Shown: positions 1-8,755 of the stretch, piece by piece
Position numbering within the stretch: the stretch's first letter is position 1
How the letters are laid out: each line of letters starts with the position of its first letter
Assembly (NCBI GenBank): GCA_014879445.1
Contig: JACSSC010000036.1
Span: 1-64,000 of the forward strand
DNA length: 64,000 nt
Source: Candidatus Competibacteraceae bacterium
Lineage (GTDB): Bacteria > Bacteroidota > Bacteroidia > CAIKAF01
Direction of reading: 5' to 3'
Translations under genes and position numbers: made by a program
The notes under the pieces: generated by a model
What the model saw: only the letters and a program-made list of their open reading frames with translations
The model's database searches: none
Told to the model about the DNA's origin: nothing

Positions 1-172
1 TTATTCTCTTAAAATGGAAATATTTATCTATTTTTGAAAATCTAATAACAAAAATATAGGTTATTAGACAAACTGACGTTATAGCCAAGCAGAAAAAACG
101 GCAGTGCGGAGATTAATGGCTGTAATCCAAGCAAATTTTGCGGAGAAAGTTTCGTTTACGGAGAATATGATG

Positions 173-180
173 TATATTTG
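173..180 (+). promoter_or_regulatory. -7 promoter element of fic
   Basis: TATATTTG matches the Bacteroidota -7 consensus TAnnTTTG exactly. It lies 9-18 bp before the possible fic ATG codons at 190 and 199, so the transcript would be leaderless or nearly so. No good -33 TTTG is visible at the usual spacing. Confidence 0.5.
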
Positions 181-195
181 CCGCATAATATGCGG
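181..195. promoter_or_regulatory. palindromic operator candidate at fic start
   Basis: CCGCATA-A-TATGCGG is a perfect 7-bp inverted repeat with a one-base centre. It sits directly behind the -7 element and over the expected transcription start. The position suits a repressor site. Which protein binds it is unknown; the Fic protein has a C-terminal winged-helix-like segment and could be autoregulatory (inference). Confidence 0.45.
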
Positions 196-198
196 AGA

Positions 199-1308
199 AT
201 GAAAATTTATATACACGAAAAAGAGAATTGGACAGATTTCACCTGGGACAATAAGAAAGTGATGCTAAAACTTGGTAAAGCAAGAAATCAACAGGGCAGA
301 CTTCTTGGTAAAATGGAATCGCTCGGTTTTGATTTGCAAAATGAAGCTTTATTAAACACGCTGACTTTAGATATTGTTAAATCATCAGAGATTGAAGGGG
401 AATTTTTGGATGTTGAACAAGTACGTTCTTCAATTGCTCGTCGATTAGGAATTGACTATGCAGGCGCTGTAGAATCGGAACGCCACGTTGACGGGATAGT
501 TGAAATGATGCTCGACGCTACTCAAAGATATGATGCGCCTTTGACCAAAGATAGATTGTTTGGTTGGCACGCAGCACTTTTCCCTTCAGGATGGAGTAAT
601 CTTTATAAAATCACAGTTGCCGACTGGAGAAAAGATACGACTGGGCCTATGCAAGTTGTGTCAGGGCCAATGGGAAAAGAGAAGGTTCACTATCAAGCCC
701 CAAGTTCTGACAGAGTAGAATCAGAAATGACAAGATTCTTAGACTGGTTTGAAACCGAGCAAGAAATAGATTTGGTTCTTAAAGCAGCTATTGCTCATTT
801 TTGGTTCGTTACAATTCATCCATTCGACGACGGAAACGGAAGAATTACAAGAGCAATTACAGATATGATGTTAGCACGTTCTGACAAAAGTATCAGGCGG
901 TTCTATAGTATGTCCGCACAAATTAGAGTTGAAAGGAAGCAATATTATGAAAAACTTGAAAAAACACAAAAAGGAAATTCAGATATTACAGAATGGATTT
1001 TATGGTTTTTGCAATGTTTAATAAATGCGATTGACTCCACCGAAGAAATTTTATCGAAAATACTTCATAAAGCAGAATTTTGGAAATTCCATTCCACTAA
1101 AATTCTCAATGATAGACAACAAAAAATAATAAACAGATTGCTTGATGGATTTGATGGAAAATTGACAACATCAAAATGGGCGAAAATCAACAAGTGTTCA
1201 CAAGATACAGCCCTTCGGGATATCCAAGATTTAATAAAGAAGAATATTTTACGAAAGGAAGCAAGCGGTGGAAGAAGTACAAATTATGAATTGAAAATTC
1301 TAAAGTGA
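199..1308 (+). CDS. Fic family protein (DUF4172 N-terminus, HTH C-terminus)
   Basis: Fic-domain protein, expected to transfer AMP or another nucleotide part to a target protein. The signature HPFDDGNGRITR (about residues 207-218) is complete, with the catalytic His and the anion-binding DGNGR. Upstream, SSEIEG (about 62-67) fits the inhibitory-helix motif [S/T]xxxE[G/N], so this is probably a self-inhibited class II Fic. The N-terminal part resembles DUF4172. The C-terminus (about 320-369) looks like a winged helix (SKWAKINKCSQDTALRDIQD). The frame is open from a TTG at 178, with ATGs at 190 and 199; 199 (MKIYIHEKENW) fits family N-termini best. No antitoxin gene is adjacent. The target is unknown. 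Confidence 0.88.
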   Translation: MKIYIHEKENWTDFTWDNKKVMLKLGKARNQQGRLLGKMESLGFDLQNEALLNTLTLDIVKSSEIEGEFLDVEQVRSSIARRLGIDYAGAVESERHVDGIVEMMLDATQRYDAPLTKDRLFGWHAALFPSGWSNLYKITVADWRKDTTGPMQVVSGPMGKEKVHYQAPSSDRVESEMTRFLDWFETEQEIDLVLKAAIAHFWFVTIHPFDDGNGRITRAITDMMLARSDKSIRRFYSMSAQIRVERKQYYEKLEKTQKGNSDITEWILWFLQCLINAIDSTEEILSKILHKAEFWKFHSTKILNDRQQKIINRLLDGFDGKLTTSKWAKINKCSQDTALRDIQDLIKKNILRKEASGGRSTNYELKILK

Positions 1309-1346
1309 ATAATCGAATTATTAACAATCAAAAAATAGAATGAACA

Positions 1347-1781
1347 ATGAGCGCAAAAGAGAAACACAAACAGGTAGTACGACAATTTTACGAAGAGGGT
1401 TGGAATAATCGGAATTTTGAGATTGTCCGTCAAACTCATGCTGAAAACTGGATTCATCATGATAATTCTAACCCCAATGATATTGGAGGTGGCCCCGAAG
1501 GCAATATTAAAAGAATGAAAGAATTAGTTCAGACATTTCCGGATTTAAAATTTACCATTGAGGAAATGGTTGCAGAAGACGATAAAGTTGTTGTTCGTTT
1601 CAGTGCCACTGGAACGCATAAAGGACAATTTGGGGCACTTTCACCGACAGATAAACAGGTTAAAATGTTAGGATATATTACTCACAGGGTTGAAAATGGA
1701 CAAATCATTGAAGACTGGGTAGTAAGAGATACTTATGGTCTTCTGATACAGCTTGGAGTAATTAATACAGGGAAAAAATAG
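1347..1781 (+). CDS. ester cyclase / SnoaL-like NTF2-fold protein
   Basis: A 144-residue protein of the SnoaL-like polyketide cyclase (ester cyclase) group in the NTF2-like superfamily. Family features are the opening helix with FYEEGWNNRN, the central HRVENGQIIEDW strand-turn and a compact single domain without signal peptide. These proteins form small alpha+beta cone-shaped enzymes or binding proteins of varied function, and no biosynthetic cluster is nearby, so no substrate can be named. It starts 38 bp after fic on the same strand and may be cotranscribed with it. Confidence 0.75.
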   Translation: MSAKEKHKQVVRQFYEEGWNNRNFEIVRQTHAENWIHHDNSNPNDIGGGPEGNIKRMKELVQTFPDLKFTIEEMVAEDDKVVVRFSATGTHKGQFGALSPTDKQVKMLGYITHRVENGQIIEDWVVRDTYGLLIQLGVINTGKK

Positions 1782-1857
1782 AAAAAACGGCAGGCCTTTT
1801 GTGGCTTTTACAATTATTATATTTATTACATTTGTACAAACCAATAATAATTAAGTT

Positions 1858-3132
1858 ATGAAATCTTTATTCGTTATTTTTCTTAGTGCAATTTGCAATC
1901 TTGCTTTTTCACAGGCATGGCAACAACTGATGGTCAACACCTCAAGCAATTTACATTCTGTATTTTTTTTGGATGCCGATACGGGATATACGGTCGGGCA
2001 GAATGGCGTTATTTTTAAGACAACTGATGGAGGTGCAAACTGGGATGGTCAAACAAGTGGTGTTAGTTCACAACTAAACGCAGTATATTTTGTTGACGCA
2101 TTAACAGGTTTTGCAGTAGGAGATGATGGCGTAATACTTAATACGCAAGATGGTGGCGCCAATTGGTCAACTCAGTTGTCGGGAACAACCTTGGAACTAT
2201 TATCGGTATATTTTGTGGATAGTTCGAACGGCTATATTGGCAAAAGGGCTACAGGCGCAGAACCATCATCCATATTAAAAACCACTAATGGAGGCACAAC
2301 ATGGACACCAATAAGTACGGGCTATGTAACTGATTTATATTCAATTTTTTTCACATCTACCAACGTAGGATTTGGGTGTGGTGAAACACCTATGTCGCTG
2401 AACACCTATTTGCTGAATACAAATGATGGCGGGGCAAACTGGAGCAATCAGAATTCCAACACTACAAACATTATGAATTCAATTTTTTTCCCAACTGCCC
2501 TAACTGGATATGCCTGTGGATTTGGGTCAACATTTATAAAGACGATAGATGGTGGAACAAATTGGGTGGCTACCGTGCTGCCTGTTAACGGCACCTACAT
2601 GTCCACCTTTTTCACTTCTGAACAAACAGGATTTATAGTAGGCGCAGGCGTAGGTAATTATCCCGTAATAATGAAAACTACCGACGGTGGAGCAAATTGG
2701 GTTGAGCCATCTGAATCATTTGTAGGCACATTAAATTCGGTTCACTTTCCGGATGCACAAACAGGGTATGCCTGTGGTACCGTTGGTTTAATGATAAAAA
2801 CCAATAACGGTGGGTTAACCCATATTGAAAACATGAATGAAAGTTCACCAGGTTTTAAATTGCATCAAAATTTTCCTAACCCATTTACTGCAGAAACTAC
2901 TATCCATTTTCAGCTTTCTGAAAACTCTGATGTTGAGTTGAAATTATATGATGTGAACGGCAGGGAAGTGAAAACTTTAATTTCTGAAAAGCTTATAACA
3001 GGAGAGTATAGTATACATTTTTCGGCAAAGGATGAATTGGTAAGCGGAGTTTACTATTATAAACTAATACTAAACTCAGAAAGCGATGGCAAATATTATA
3101 CAGGAGTAAGAAAAATGATTTATCAGCAATAA
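1858..3132 (+). CDS. T9SS-secreted protein with Ycf48-like repeats
   Basis: 424 residues. An N-terminal signal peptide (MKSLFVIFLSAICNLAFSQ) is followed by about seven repeats of the type VYFVDALTGFAVGDDG...TTDGGANW, the BNR/Ycf48-like beta-propeller pattern. The last 85 or so residues form a T9SS type A sorting domain (HQNFPNPFTAETTIHFQLSE, VELKLYDVNGREVKTL, GVYYYKL). It is therefore expected outside the cell or on its surface. The repeat resembles plant Ycf48, but that photosystem role does not apply here; the likely role is binding or adhesion. A TACATTTG -7 element at 1827-1834 could drive it. Confidence 0.85.
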   Translation: MKSLFVIFLSAICNLAFSQAWQQLMVNTSSNLHSVFFLDADTGYTVGQNGVIFKTTDGGANWDGQTSGVSSQLNAVYFVDALTGFAVGDDGVILNTQDGGANWSTQLSGTTLELLSVYFVDSSNGYIGKRATGAEPSSILKTTNGGTTWTPISTGYVTDLYSIFFTSTNVGFGCGETPMSLNTYLLNTNDGGANWSNQNSNTTNIMNSIFFPTALTGYACGFGSTFIKTIDGGTNWVATVLPVNGTYMSTFFTSEQTGFIVGAGVGNYPVIMKTTDGGANWVEPSESFVGTLNSVHFPDAQTGYACGTVGLMIKTNNGGLTHIENMNESSPGFKLHQNFPNPFTAETTIHFQLSENSDVELKLYDVNGREVKTLISEKLITGEYSIHFSAKDELVSGVYYYKLILNSESDGKYYTGVRKMIYQQ

Positions 3133-3356
3133 CAACTAACAAAGACGAAGCAGGAAGAAAGAAAAATAGATGCGTTGAAATAGTGTTGAAATTACATGTG
3201 AAATTACAAAAGAATCTGCTTATAAGGTTTCGATGTGTGCGGATAGTTGTTGTATGCTTTGTCCGGATTATTAATAGAAAAAGTTTTGGATTAATATGAT
3301 TCCACAAGAAGTGTTTGCAGAAAATCGACAATGGTATTATTCATAGTCCATATGCG

Positions 3357-3465
3357 ACAGGGATAGGAAGGGCGCTGCCCTATGGCAGCGGTGCGAAGCA
3401 CCGGAGCGAAGCGCAGCCCTGTATAGCCCGGCGACCCGCAGCTGCAAGTGCGGGGCGGGCGCCCC
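3357..3465. repeat. GC-rich multi-hairpin element
   Basis: A strongly GC-rich island within AT-rich intergenic DNA. Stems visible: ACAGGG (3357-3362) with CCCTGT (3417-3422) as closing helix; inside it CGCTGCC/GGCAGCG (3373-3379/3384-3390) and GGTGC/GCACC (3390-3394/3398-3402); outside it CCCGCA/TGCGGG (3435-3440/3449-3454) and a GGGGC/GCCCC stem (3453-3457/3462-3466 approximately). The rest of the gene-free stretch 3133-3501 shows nothing else I recognise. It resembles REP-like or other dispersed intergenic elements of Bacteroidota, but only one copy is in this window, so the class is inferred. Confidence 0.55.
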
Positions 3466-3501
3466 AATAATGGAAATAGGAGAAAAGGGTTGAGTGATGC
3501 A

Positions 3502-4566
3502 TTAGTTGTGTAGGGCGTGTGTGTAATTGCGCCATTTATTAATTAGTTGTAAGAAATTGTCGGGCAATGGGACTTCGAAAAATAGTTGATTGCCGGATGT
3601 TGGATGCTGAAATCCGAGGGTGGCGGCATGAAGGGCCTGCCCGGGAAGGAGGGCGAAGCAGTTTTGGACAAATTGTTTGTATTTGGCAGTATCCATGCCT
3701 TTGATGATACGTGTGCCACCATATACCGGATCGTTAAACAAGGGATGTCCTACATGCTTCATGTGAACACGAATTTGGTGAGTGCGACCAGTTTCGAGCT
3801 TGCAACGTATAACACTAACGAATCGCAGGCGTTCGACAACGGTATAATGGGTGATGGCATGTTTGGCATCGGGGTCGTTTTCGTAGACGGCCATTCCTTT
3901 TCGGTCTCTTTTATCGCGACCGATGGCGGCATTAATTAGGCCGTTATCGTTGGCAGGGTCGCCCCAAACTAGGGCTAGATAATTGCGTTGGATGGTACGT
4001 TCGAAAAACTGACGAGCCAAGTGGGTCATGGCAAATTCGTTTTTTGCGATTACCATAACTCCGGAAGTATCTTTATCTATACGGTGAACTAATCCGGGAC
4101 GCATTTCGTCGTATTTGCCTGCCTGTGGATGAGAAGATACGGGTAAATGTTGCAAATGCCATAACAGCCCGTTAACCAATGTGCCTGTATAGTTTCCATG
4201 ACCGGGATGTACAACAAGTCCGGCGGGTTTGTTTACCACAAGTACATGTTCGTCTTCAAAAATAATATGCAAAGTCATTTGCTCAGGCAGGAGAAGGTTT
4301 TCGTGAGGAGGGTGTGCAAAAACCAACGTGATAACATCCAAAGGTTTTACGCGGTAGTTGCTTTTGACGGGCTTTCCGTTAACCTTTACTGATTCGGCTT
4401 CGATGGCTTTTTGAATGCGATTTCGAGATGTTTTTTCGAGTTTATAACCGAGGTATTTATCAATACGCAACAACCCTTGACCGGGATCGACCACAAAGCG
4501 GTGGTGTTCGTATAGGTCGCTGTCTTCCGACAATTCGTTGTCATCGGCTTGCAGATTGGAGGTCAT
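3502..4566 (-). CDS. rluD: RluA-family 23S rRNA pseudouridine synthase
   Basis: Converts specific uridines to pseudouridine, most likely in helix 69 of 23S rRNA as RluD does. 354 residues: an S4 RNA-binding domain (about 32-80, LRIDKYLGYKLEKTSRNRIQ), then the catalytic domain with HRIDKDTSGVMVIAKN (about 161-176), where Asp164 is the catalytic residue, and the late GRTHQIRVHMKHVGHPLFND motif. The gene begins 2 bp after the T9SS gene ends and belongs to an operon with the PASTA protein, a common Bacteroidota arrangement. The assignment as RluD rather than another RluA paralogue rests on the S4 domain and context. Confidence 0.9.
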   Translation of the reverse strand: MTSNLQADDNELSEDSDLYEHHRFVVDPGQGLLRIDKYLGYKLEKTSRNRIQKAIEAESVKVNGKPVKSNYRVKPLDVITLVFAHPPHENLLLPEQMTLHIIFEDEHVLVVNKPAGLVVHPGHGNYTGTLVNGLLWHLQHLPVSSHPQAGKYDEMRPGLVHRIDKDTSGVMVIAKNEFAMTHLARQFFERTIQRNYLALVWGDPANDNGLINAAIGRDKRDRKGMAVYENDPDAKHAITHYTVVERLRFVSVIRCKLETGRTHQIRVHMKHVGHPLFNDPVYGGTRIIKGMDTAKYKQFVQNCFALLPGQALHAATLGFQHPTSGNQLFFEVPLPDNFLQLINKWRNYTHALHN

Positions 4567-4568
4567 TG

Positions 4569-6881
4569 TTATTGAAGAATCAATTTGTGGGTAGCGTGTT
4601 TGGCGCCATTGTGGTCAAAGAAGTGTAATAAATAAATTCCGGGAGCAAAACCTTGAACCGAAAGATAGTTGTCGCCATTCCATACTTTACTGATGATAGA
4701 TTTGCCTGAGATATCAGTAAGCAATATAGCGTGTAGCGGAGTGGATGCTGGGATATCGAAAAACACCATATCGGATGCTGGATTTGGATAGATACGAATG
4801 AGTGGTGGCGAATTAATATTTTCTATACCGATTTGAGCTTTGGAAATGGCAGGGCCGACAACGGGTCGAATCATGGGAGTCCCCGACAGAGAGAGTGTAT
4901 CCCATTGGTTGGTAGTTTTATAAAAGGTATAGCCACTATTGTTGGTATTTTTATCAAATCCGAGGTGAATTTTGAAAGATTGATTTTGATACCATCCCAC
5001 ATAAAAATCGCCAACAGGGAGAGGAACGGGGTTTTCGAGAATATAGGTAGAGAATCCGTTATTGACGGGGTTGAGATGAGCGGTGGGGTCGTCGGGCAGA
5101 ATGCGTATTTGACGGGTTTCGGAATAAATGGGTTGTGGGTCGGTTAAAGAGGTCCAAACGCGTAAATCAATAAATCGTGAGCTTTCATCTTCTCTTACGG
5201 GATTGAAATAGAACTGAATGGCGCGCAGTGTATCGGGGAAGTTCAGACGAAATTTGAGGGCCATACTTCCAAGTGTTCCGAGCCAAATAGATTCTTCGGC
5301 AGTGCCGTCGTCGTATGCATAGTGCGAATAGAAATTTTGTTTGAGGAGGAAAGTATCATTTTCGGCTCTGACATCGGTATCAAATTGTATGATGTGATTT
5401 TTGACATAAAAAGAGGTACTATCAGTTAGAGGGAGCCAGGCCGAAGATTGAAAATTGTAGTTAAAGTCGGGCTGAATAAAGCGTGAATAACTGGCATAGC
5501 CGGAAGTGATGTAAGGAGCGATATAGTTGGTATCGGAAGGCACGGGCATATAATCTTCGGTATATCGATTGAGAACATTCCAGTTTTGGTCGTAGAAAAC
5601 GAATTTATAGCAAATTTCTTTGGTCAGGGTATCGAGGTTTCGCATATAATTTTCCCATTTGGAATCTACTTCGCTTTGAGTAAACTGCGTAAATGGCATT
5701 TCGCGATAACGGCGTAAGATACTGAAAGGGGGATATACAAAAGCCACATCGGCTATCAGGGTATCGGCATGGTTTCGGGATTTGTCGAGACGAATATAAT
5801 CGAGATTCCAGTGGTCGAGATTTCCGGATTGATTGCCCCAGTTTTTGAAACGGAATTGAAACCCTTTTTTTAGGAATCGGGTGTCGGTAATGGGCACAAT
5901 ACGTTGTTTGAAAGCATGCATATTGGCGCCGGGGATGTTAAGAACATGATGCCATGAACGATTGTCCACATCATAAAATTCGAGTACTAAAGAATCTTTG
6001 GCAGCTGGCGCATATCCCAATCCTTGAGGTTGATAAAAGAAGCTAAGATAAATACTATCGGAAGCAGGAAAATTAAGGTCAATGGGTTTGGATGTTAGAT
6101 AATCGTTGATACCATAACTGCCTGTAACTCCAGGTTGATAGGCCTTACCAAACTCATTGGTGCCATCGAAAGTAACCACGCCCAAGGTGGGAGGGTGAAC
6201 GCCCATAGAAAAATTCCTGTAAGCATAATTATCAATCCATAGAGCGTTATCGTTGGCGGGCGGAAAATACACATGAAAAATAGAAGTTGAGTCGTCGGTA
6301 ATGATGCCGTCGGGGTAATAAGAAGAAGAGTCAATGGTAGAAGTAAGGGTATTAAAGAAGTATCTTTTGGTGATTACAGGCCAAATGGTATATGAATCAA
6401 CGGGGATAAAAGGATTGAGCGGGTTACCGTATGTAGTATAGAGATAAGCTGTATTGATTACTGAATCAATTTGAGGAGGCGTGATACTGGTGATTGAAAA
6501 ACTGTAAGTAGGTGTAATGCAATAGCTCATGGGGAATGAAGGAGGAAGGGGGGTGATTCGATATTTGGGAGCAACAGAATCGACAGGCGTTCCAAGCGAC
6601 CACATATCGTAATTTTTGAAGCGATAGGTAGAGAAGTCGTCAATGAAAGGGATGGTAACGGTATCGTGAATGTAATAATCTTGAGAGCCGAGAGGATAAA
6701 TATCTTTGGGAGCTCCATAATCCGTCATGGTTTTGAATGTGTTGAAAAAGCGTTCGGGGTTGTAGGGTATTGGGCTGGTTCCGATATTCTGAGCGCTGAT
6801 GATAACAACAGGGCTAAGAAGAGTCAATAACAGGATTTTTGATTTCATGAAAAGCATATTTATCTGTTTTGAGCGTATCAT
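4569..6881 (-). CDS. large T9SS type A cargo protein, function unknown
   Basis: 770 residues. The start at 6881 overlaps the PASTA stop codon by 4 nt (ATGA), suggesting translational coupling; the hydrophobic signal segment MKSKILLLTLLSPVVIISAQ follows after 11 residues, so an internal ATG is also possible. The body is rich in Tyr, Asn, Asp and Pro and has no enzyme motif I recognise. A segment around residues 230-370 looks like a jelly-roll or MAM-like beta region (SIYLSFFYQPQGLG, LDHWNLDYIRLDK). The C-terminus is a T9SS sorting domain (IRIYPNPASDMVFFDI ... GIYLLHFFD). Probably an extracellular or surface protein. Confidence 0.82.
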   Translation of the reverse strand: MIRSKQINMLFMKSKILLLTLLSPVVIISAQNIGTSPIPYNPERFFNTFKTMTDYGAPKDIYPLGSQDYYIHDTVTIPFIDDFSTYRFKNYDMWSLGTPVDSVAPKYRITPLPPSFPMSYCITPTYSFSITSITPPQIDSVINTAYLYTTYGNPLNPFIPVDSYTIWPVITKRYFFNTLTSTIDSSSYYPDGIITDDSTSIFHVYFPPANDNALWIDNYAYRNFSMGVHPPTLGVVTFDGTNEFGKAYQPGVTGSYGINDYLTSKPIDLNFPASDSIYLSFFYQPQGLGYAPAAKDSLVLEFYDVDNRSWHHVLNIPGANMHAFKQRIVPITDTRFLKKGFQFRFKNWGNQSGNLDHWNLDYIRLDKSRNHADTLIADVAFVYPPFSILRRYREMPFTQFTQSEVDSKWENYMRNLDTLTKEICYKFVFYDQNWNVLNRYTEDYMPVPSDTNYIAPYITSGYASYSRFIQPDFNYNFQSSAWLPLTDSTSFYVKNHIIQFDTDVRAENDTFLLKQNFYSHYAYDDGTAEESIWLGTLGSMALKFRLNFPDTLRAIQFYFNPVREDESSRFIDLRVWTSLTDPQPIYSETRQIRILPDDPTAHLNPVNNGFSTYILENPVPLPVGDFYVGWYQNQSFKIHLGFDKNTNNSGYTFYKTTNQWDTLSLSGTPMIRPVVGPAISKAQIGIENINSPPLIRIYPNPASDMVFFDIPASTPLHAILLTDISGKSIISKVWNGDNYLSVQGFAPGIYLLHFFDHNGAKHATHKLILQ

Positions 6882-7630
6882 GGATTACTAAACCATAGGT
6901 CAATATCGCTTCCTTCGCTGATGGTGGGTTCGGCCGTAGCAGAAGGAGATTGTCGAATAACGACGGCTTTGGAAGAATCTTTAACGGCATCCGTATAGAT
7001 TTCGGCTCCGAGGTTTAGGTTACTTGTACTTAATATCATCATGGCTTCGCTACGCGATTTTCCGATGAGATTGGGTACACCAATTTTCACGTCGCTGCCA
7101 CCTTGGCCAATCCAAACATCTACTGTAGAACCTTTAGGAATTTTTGTACCGGGTTTAATGGATTCGCCTTTATAAAATTGTTTCATAACAGGCGGCATGC
7201 CGGGTTTTTTGATGGCTTTACCGAGTTTTAAACCTTTGGATTCGAGAATACCGATAGCTTGGCGCAGAGAAAGATCTATCAGATCTGGCATATCTACCAT
7301 TGGGGGCGAAAAGGAGCGAATGACAATATAAAAACGTCGATTTCGCTTTACTTTTTCACCTGGTTTGGGATTTTGATCCACCACTTCGCCATGCGAAATA
7401 TTCTTTTTTTCTTTAGGCACCTCATATACTGAATCTACAACAGCAAGACGCAAATTTTTTTCTTGCAGCAATTTTCTTGCATCGTTCAGTTGTAGACCAG
7501 TGAGGTCGGGAACTTCGATAGATTCATTATGATGGGTGTACCACCCAAATGATTTAAAAACAAGCACTGTAACGGCAACAAATGCCAGGATAGCCAGAAG
7601 CAGATTTATCCAAAAATATTTACTAAACAT
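6878..7630 (-). CDS. PASTA-domain membrane protein
   Basis: About 250 residues when started at the ATG at 7630 (MFSKYFWINLLLA); the frame is open further upstream to 7735 but that extension lacks a family match. One membrane helix (about residues 9-28) is followed by three PASTA domains outside the membrane, each opening with a V/M-P-D/N-L motif (EVPDLTGLQL, DMPDLIDLSL, GVPNLIGKSR). PASTA modules bind muropeptides or the transpeptidase region of PBPs. There is no kinase or PBP domain attached. Bacteroidota often pair this gene with rluD, as here, but its role is not known. Confidence 0.85.
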   Translation of the reverse strand: MFSKYFWINLLLAILAFVAVTVLVFKSFGWYTHHNESIEVPDLTGLQLNDARKLLQEKNLRLAVVDSVYEVPKEKKNISHGEVVDQNPKPGEKVKRNRRFYIVIRSFSPPMVDMPDLIDLSLRQAIGILESKGLKLGKAIKKPGMPPVMKQFYKGESIKPGTKIPKGSTVDVWIGQGGSDVKIGVPNLIGKSRSEAMMILSTSNLNLGAEIYTDAVKDSSKAVVIRQSPSATAEPTISEGSDIDLWFSNP

Positions 7631-7740
7631 GAACCGGGTTATTGACCTTATTCTATTATTATAGTTGCTAACAAAGCGTAAAGATAAGGAATATCTGCCA
7701 TAATTCAGCAAGCATTTTAGGGGGTAAATAAACAAGTTAA

Positions 7741-8292
7741 TTACTGAAGATGCGTTAAGCGAGCATACTGATAGAAACCGGTTGTGTATGAATGAACGAT
7801 AGGTATCTGAGGCATTCCGCCAGAAGAAGATGTAGGCAAAACGTGTCCGCCAAATATTTCGTAAAGAATATCATTTTCCTCAAAACTAATTTTACAGATG
7901 ATATGCTGTTCCTGAATATCAAACCAGCAGAATAGAGAATTAGCGTACCAATTGCATGACAAAACAATACCATTTTGTTCATCAATAGCCCATGCACCAT
8001 TTATGTTTTTCAGCAAATAGGCCCTGATATCAGCATGATCGCCTTCACCGTAATGAATCGTATATTGGGTGATATAAGAAGAATCGCCGGGTGCTAAGTG
8101 GAGTTGCATGGTAAAAGAGCTAGGATATCCGCTAACAGGAGGAAACATATGCATGGTGCCTTGCCATTTTCCATACCATTTTTGCGGAAATTGTGTGGGC
8201 TGTGCATCTGCTGAAGAGCTGAGCAGAACGATATTAAAACAAAGCAGTAATAACGAAGTGCTAAGGTTCGGTAACTGTTTGCTTATCCACAT
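7741..8292 (-). CDS. small secreted protein, function unknown
   Basis: 183 residues with an N-terminal signal sequence (LSTSLLLLCFNIVLLSSSADAQ). The mature part begins QKWYGKWQGTMHMFPPVSG and is Trp/Tyr-rich with alternating beta-type pattern, like a lipocalin-sized or heme-lyase-like beta barrel, though I recognise no family. Its start lies 32 bp inside the 3-prime end of the upstream gene, which implies translational coupling; no later ATG preserves the signal peptide. Confidence 0.65.
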   Translation of the reverse strand: MWISKQLPNLSTSLLLLCFNIVLLSSSADAQPTQFPQKWYGKWQGTMHMFPPVSGYPSSFTMQLHLAPGDSSYITQYTIHYGEGDHADIRAYLLKNINGAWAIDEQNGIVLSCNWYANSLFCWFDIQEQHIICKISFEENDILYEIFGGHVLPTSSSGGMPQIPIVHSYTTGFYQYARLTHLQ

Positions 8293-8665
8293 CGAACACT
8301 ATTTTAAATGCGTTGTTGCCCTTTTTCAATGTCATTTGTTTGTCATACATCCAGTCGAAGCTATAGTCATTAGCAAGGGTACGAACTTCCCACACACCAT
8401 CATATTTGGCCCATAAGCTGCAATGTATGAGATGATCTCCGGAAGGCACTTTTACTTTTACTTTGTTGGGCAACGATTGTTTCTTCTCTTTGCTTTCACC
8501 AACCTTCTCACCATCACAATACACAATGAGCTTGGATATATGGTCGTAACCTTCAATGGTATTAATAGCTTTAAAACTAACTTGTAATGTTGATTGCGCA
8601 TTGGCAGCAGATAGTACCAGCACAAAGCATATTATCAGCATCGGGATAATTCGGGTATGTTTCAT
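8261..8665 (-). CDS. small secreted protein, function unknown
   Basis: 134 residues: signal peptide MKHTRIIPMLIICFVLVLSAANAQ, then a beta-rich domain of about 110 residues (LQVSFKAINTIEGYDHISKL ... KVPSGDHLIHCSLWAKYDGVWEVRT) that could be a small Ig- or PEGA-like sandwich. It is the first gene of the minus-strand run that continues to rluD. No enzyme residues are evident. A T-rich stretch precedes the ATG. Confidence 0.65.
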   Translation of the reverse strand: MKHTRIIPMLIICFVLVLSAANAQSTLQVSFKAINTIEGYDHISKLIVYCDGEKVGESKEKKQSLPNKVKVKVPSGDHLIHCSLWAKYDGVWEVRTLANDYSFDWMYDKQMTLKKGNNAFKIVFDVDKQTVTEP

Positions 8666-8742
8666 AATTTTTTTTTTGTAAAAGTAACGATTTTGTAATT
8701 ATCGTGCATATTGATATCGATTTTTCTTAAGGTAATTTAGAA

Positions 8743-8750
8743 TACCTTTG
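8743..8750 (+). promoter_or_regulatory. -7 promoter element of the DUF3109 gene
   Basis: TACCTTTG, a perfect TAnnTTTG match, ends only 5 bases before the ATG at 8756. If used, the mRNA would be leaderless. Confidence 0.45.
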
Positions 8751-8755
8751 TTGCT

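Noticed and set aside
1858-3132. Photosystem II assembly factor because of Ycf48 repeats
   Set aside because: The T9SS tail and lack of any photosynthesis genes show only the repeat fold is shared.
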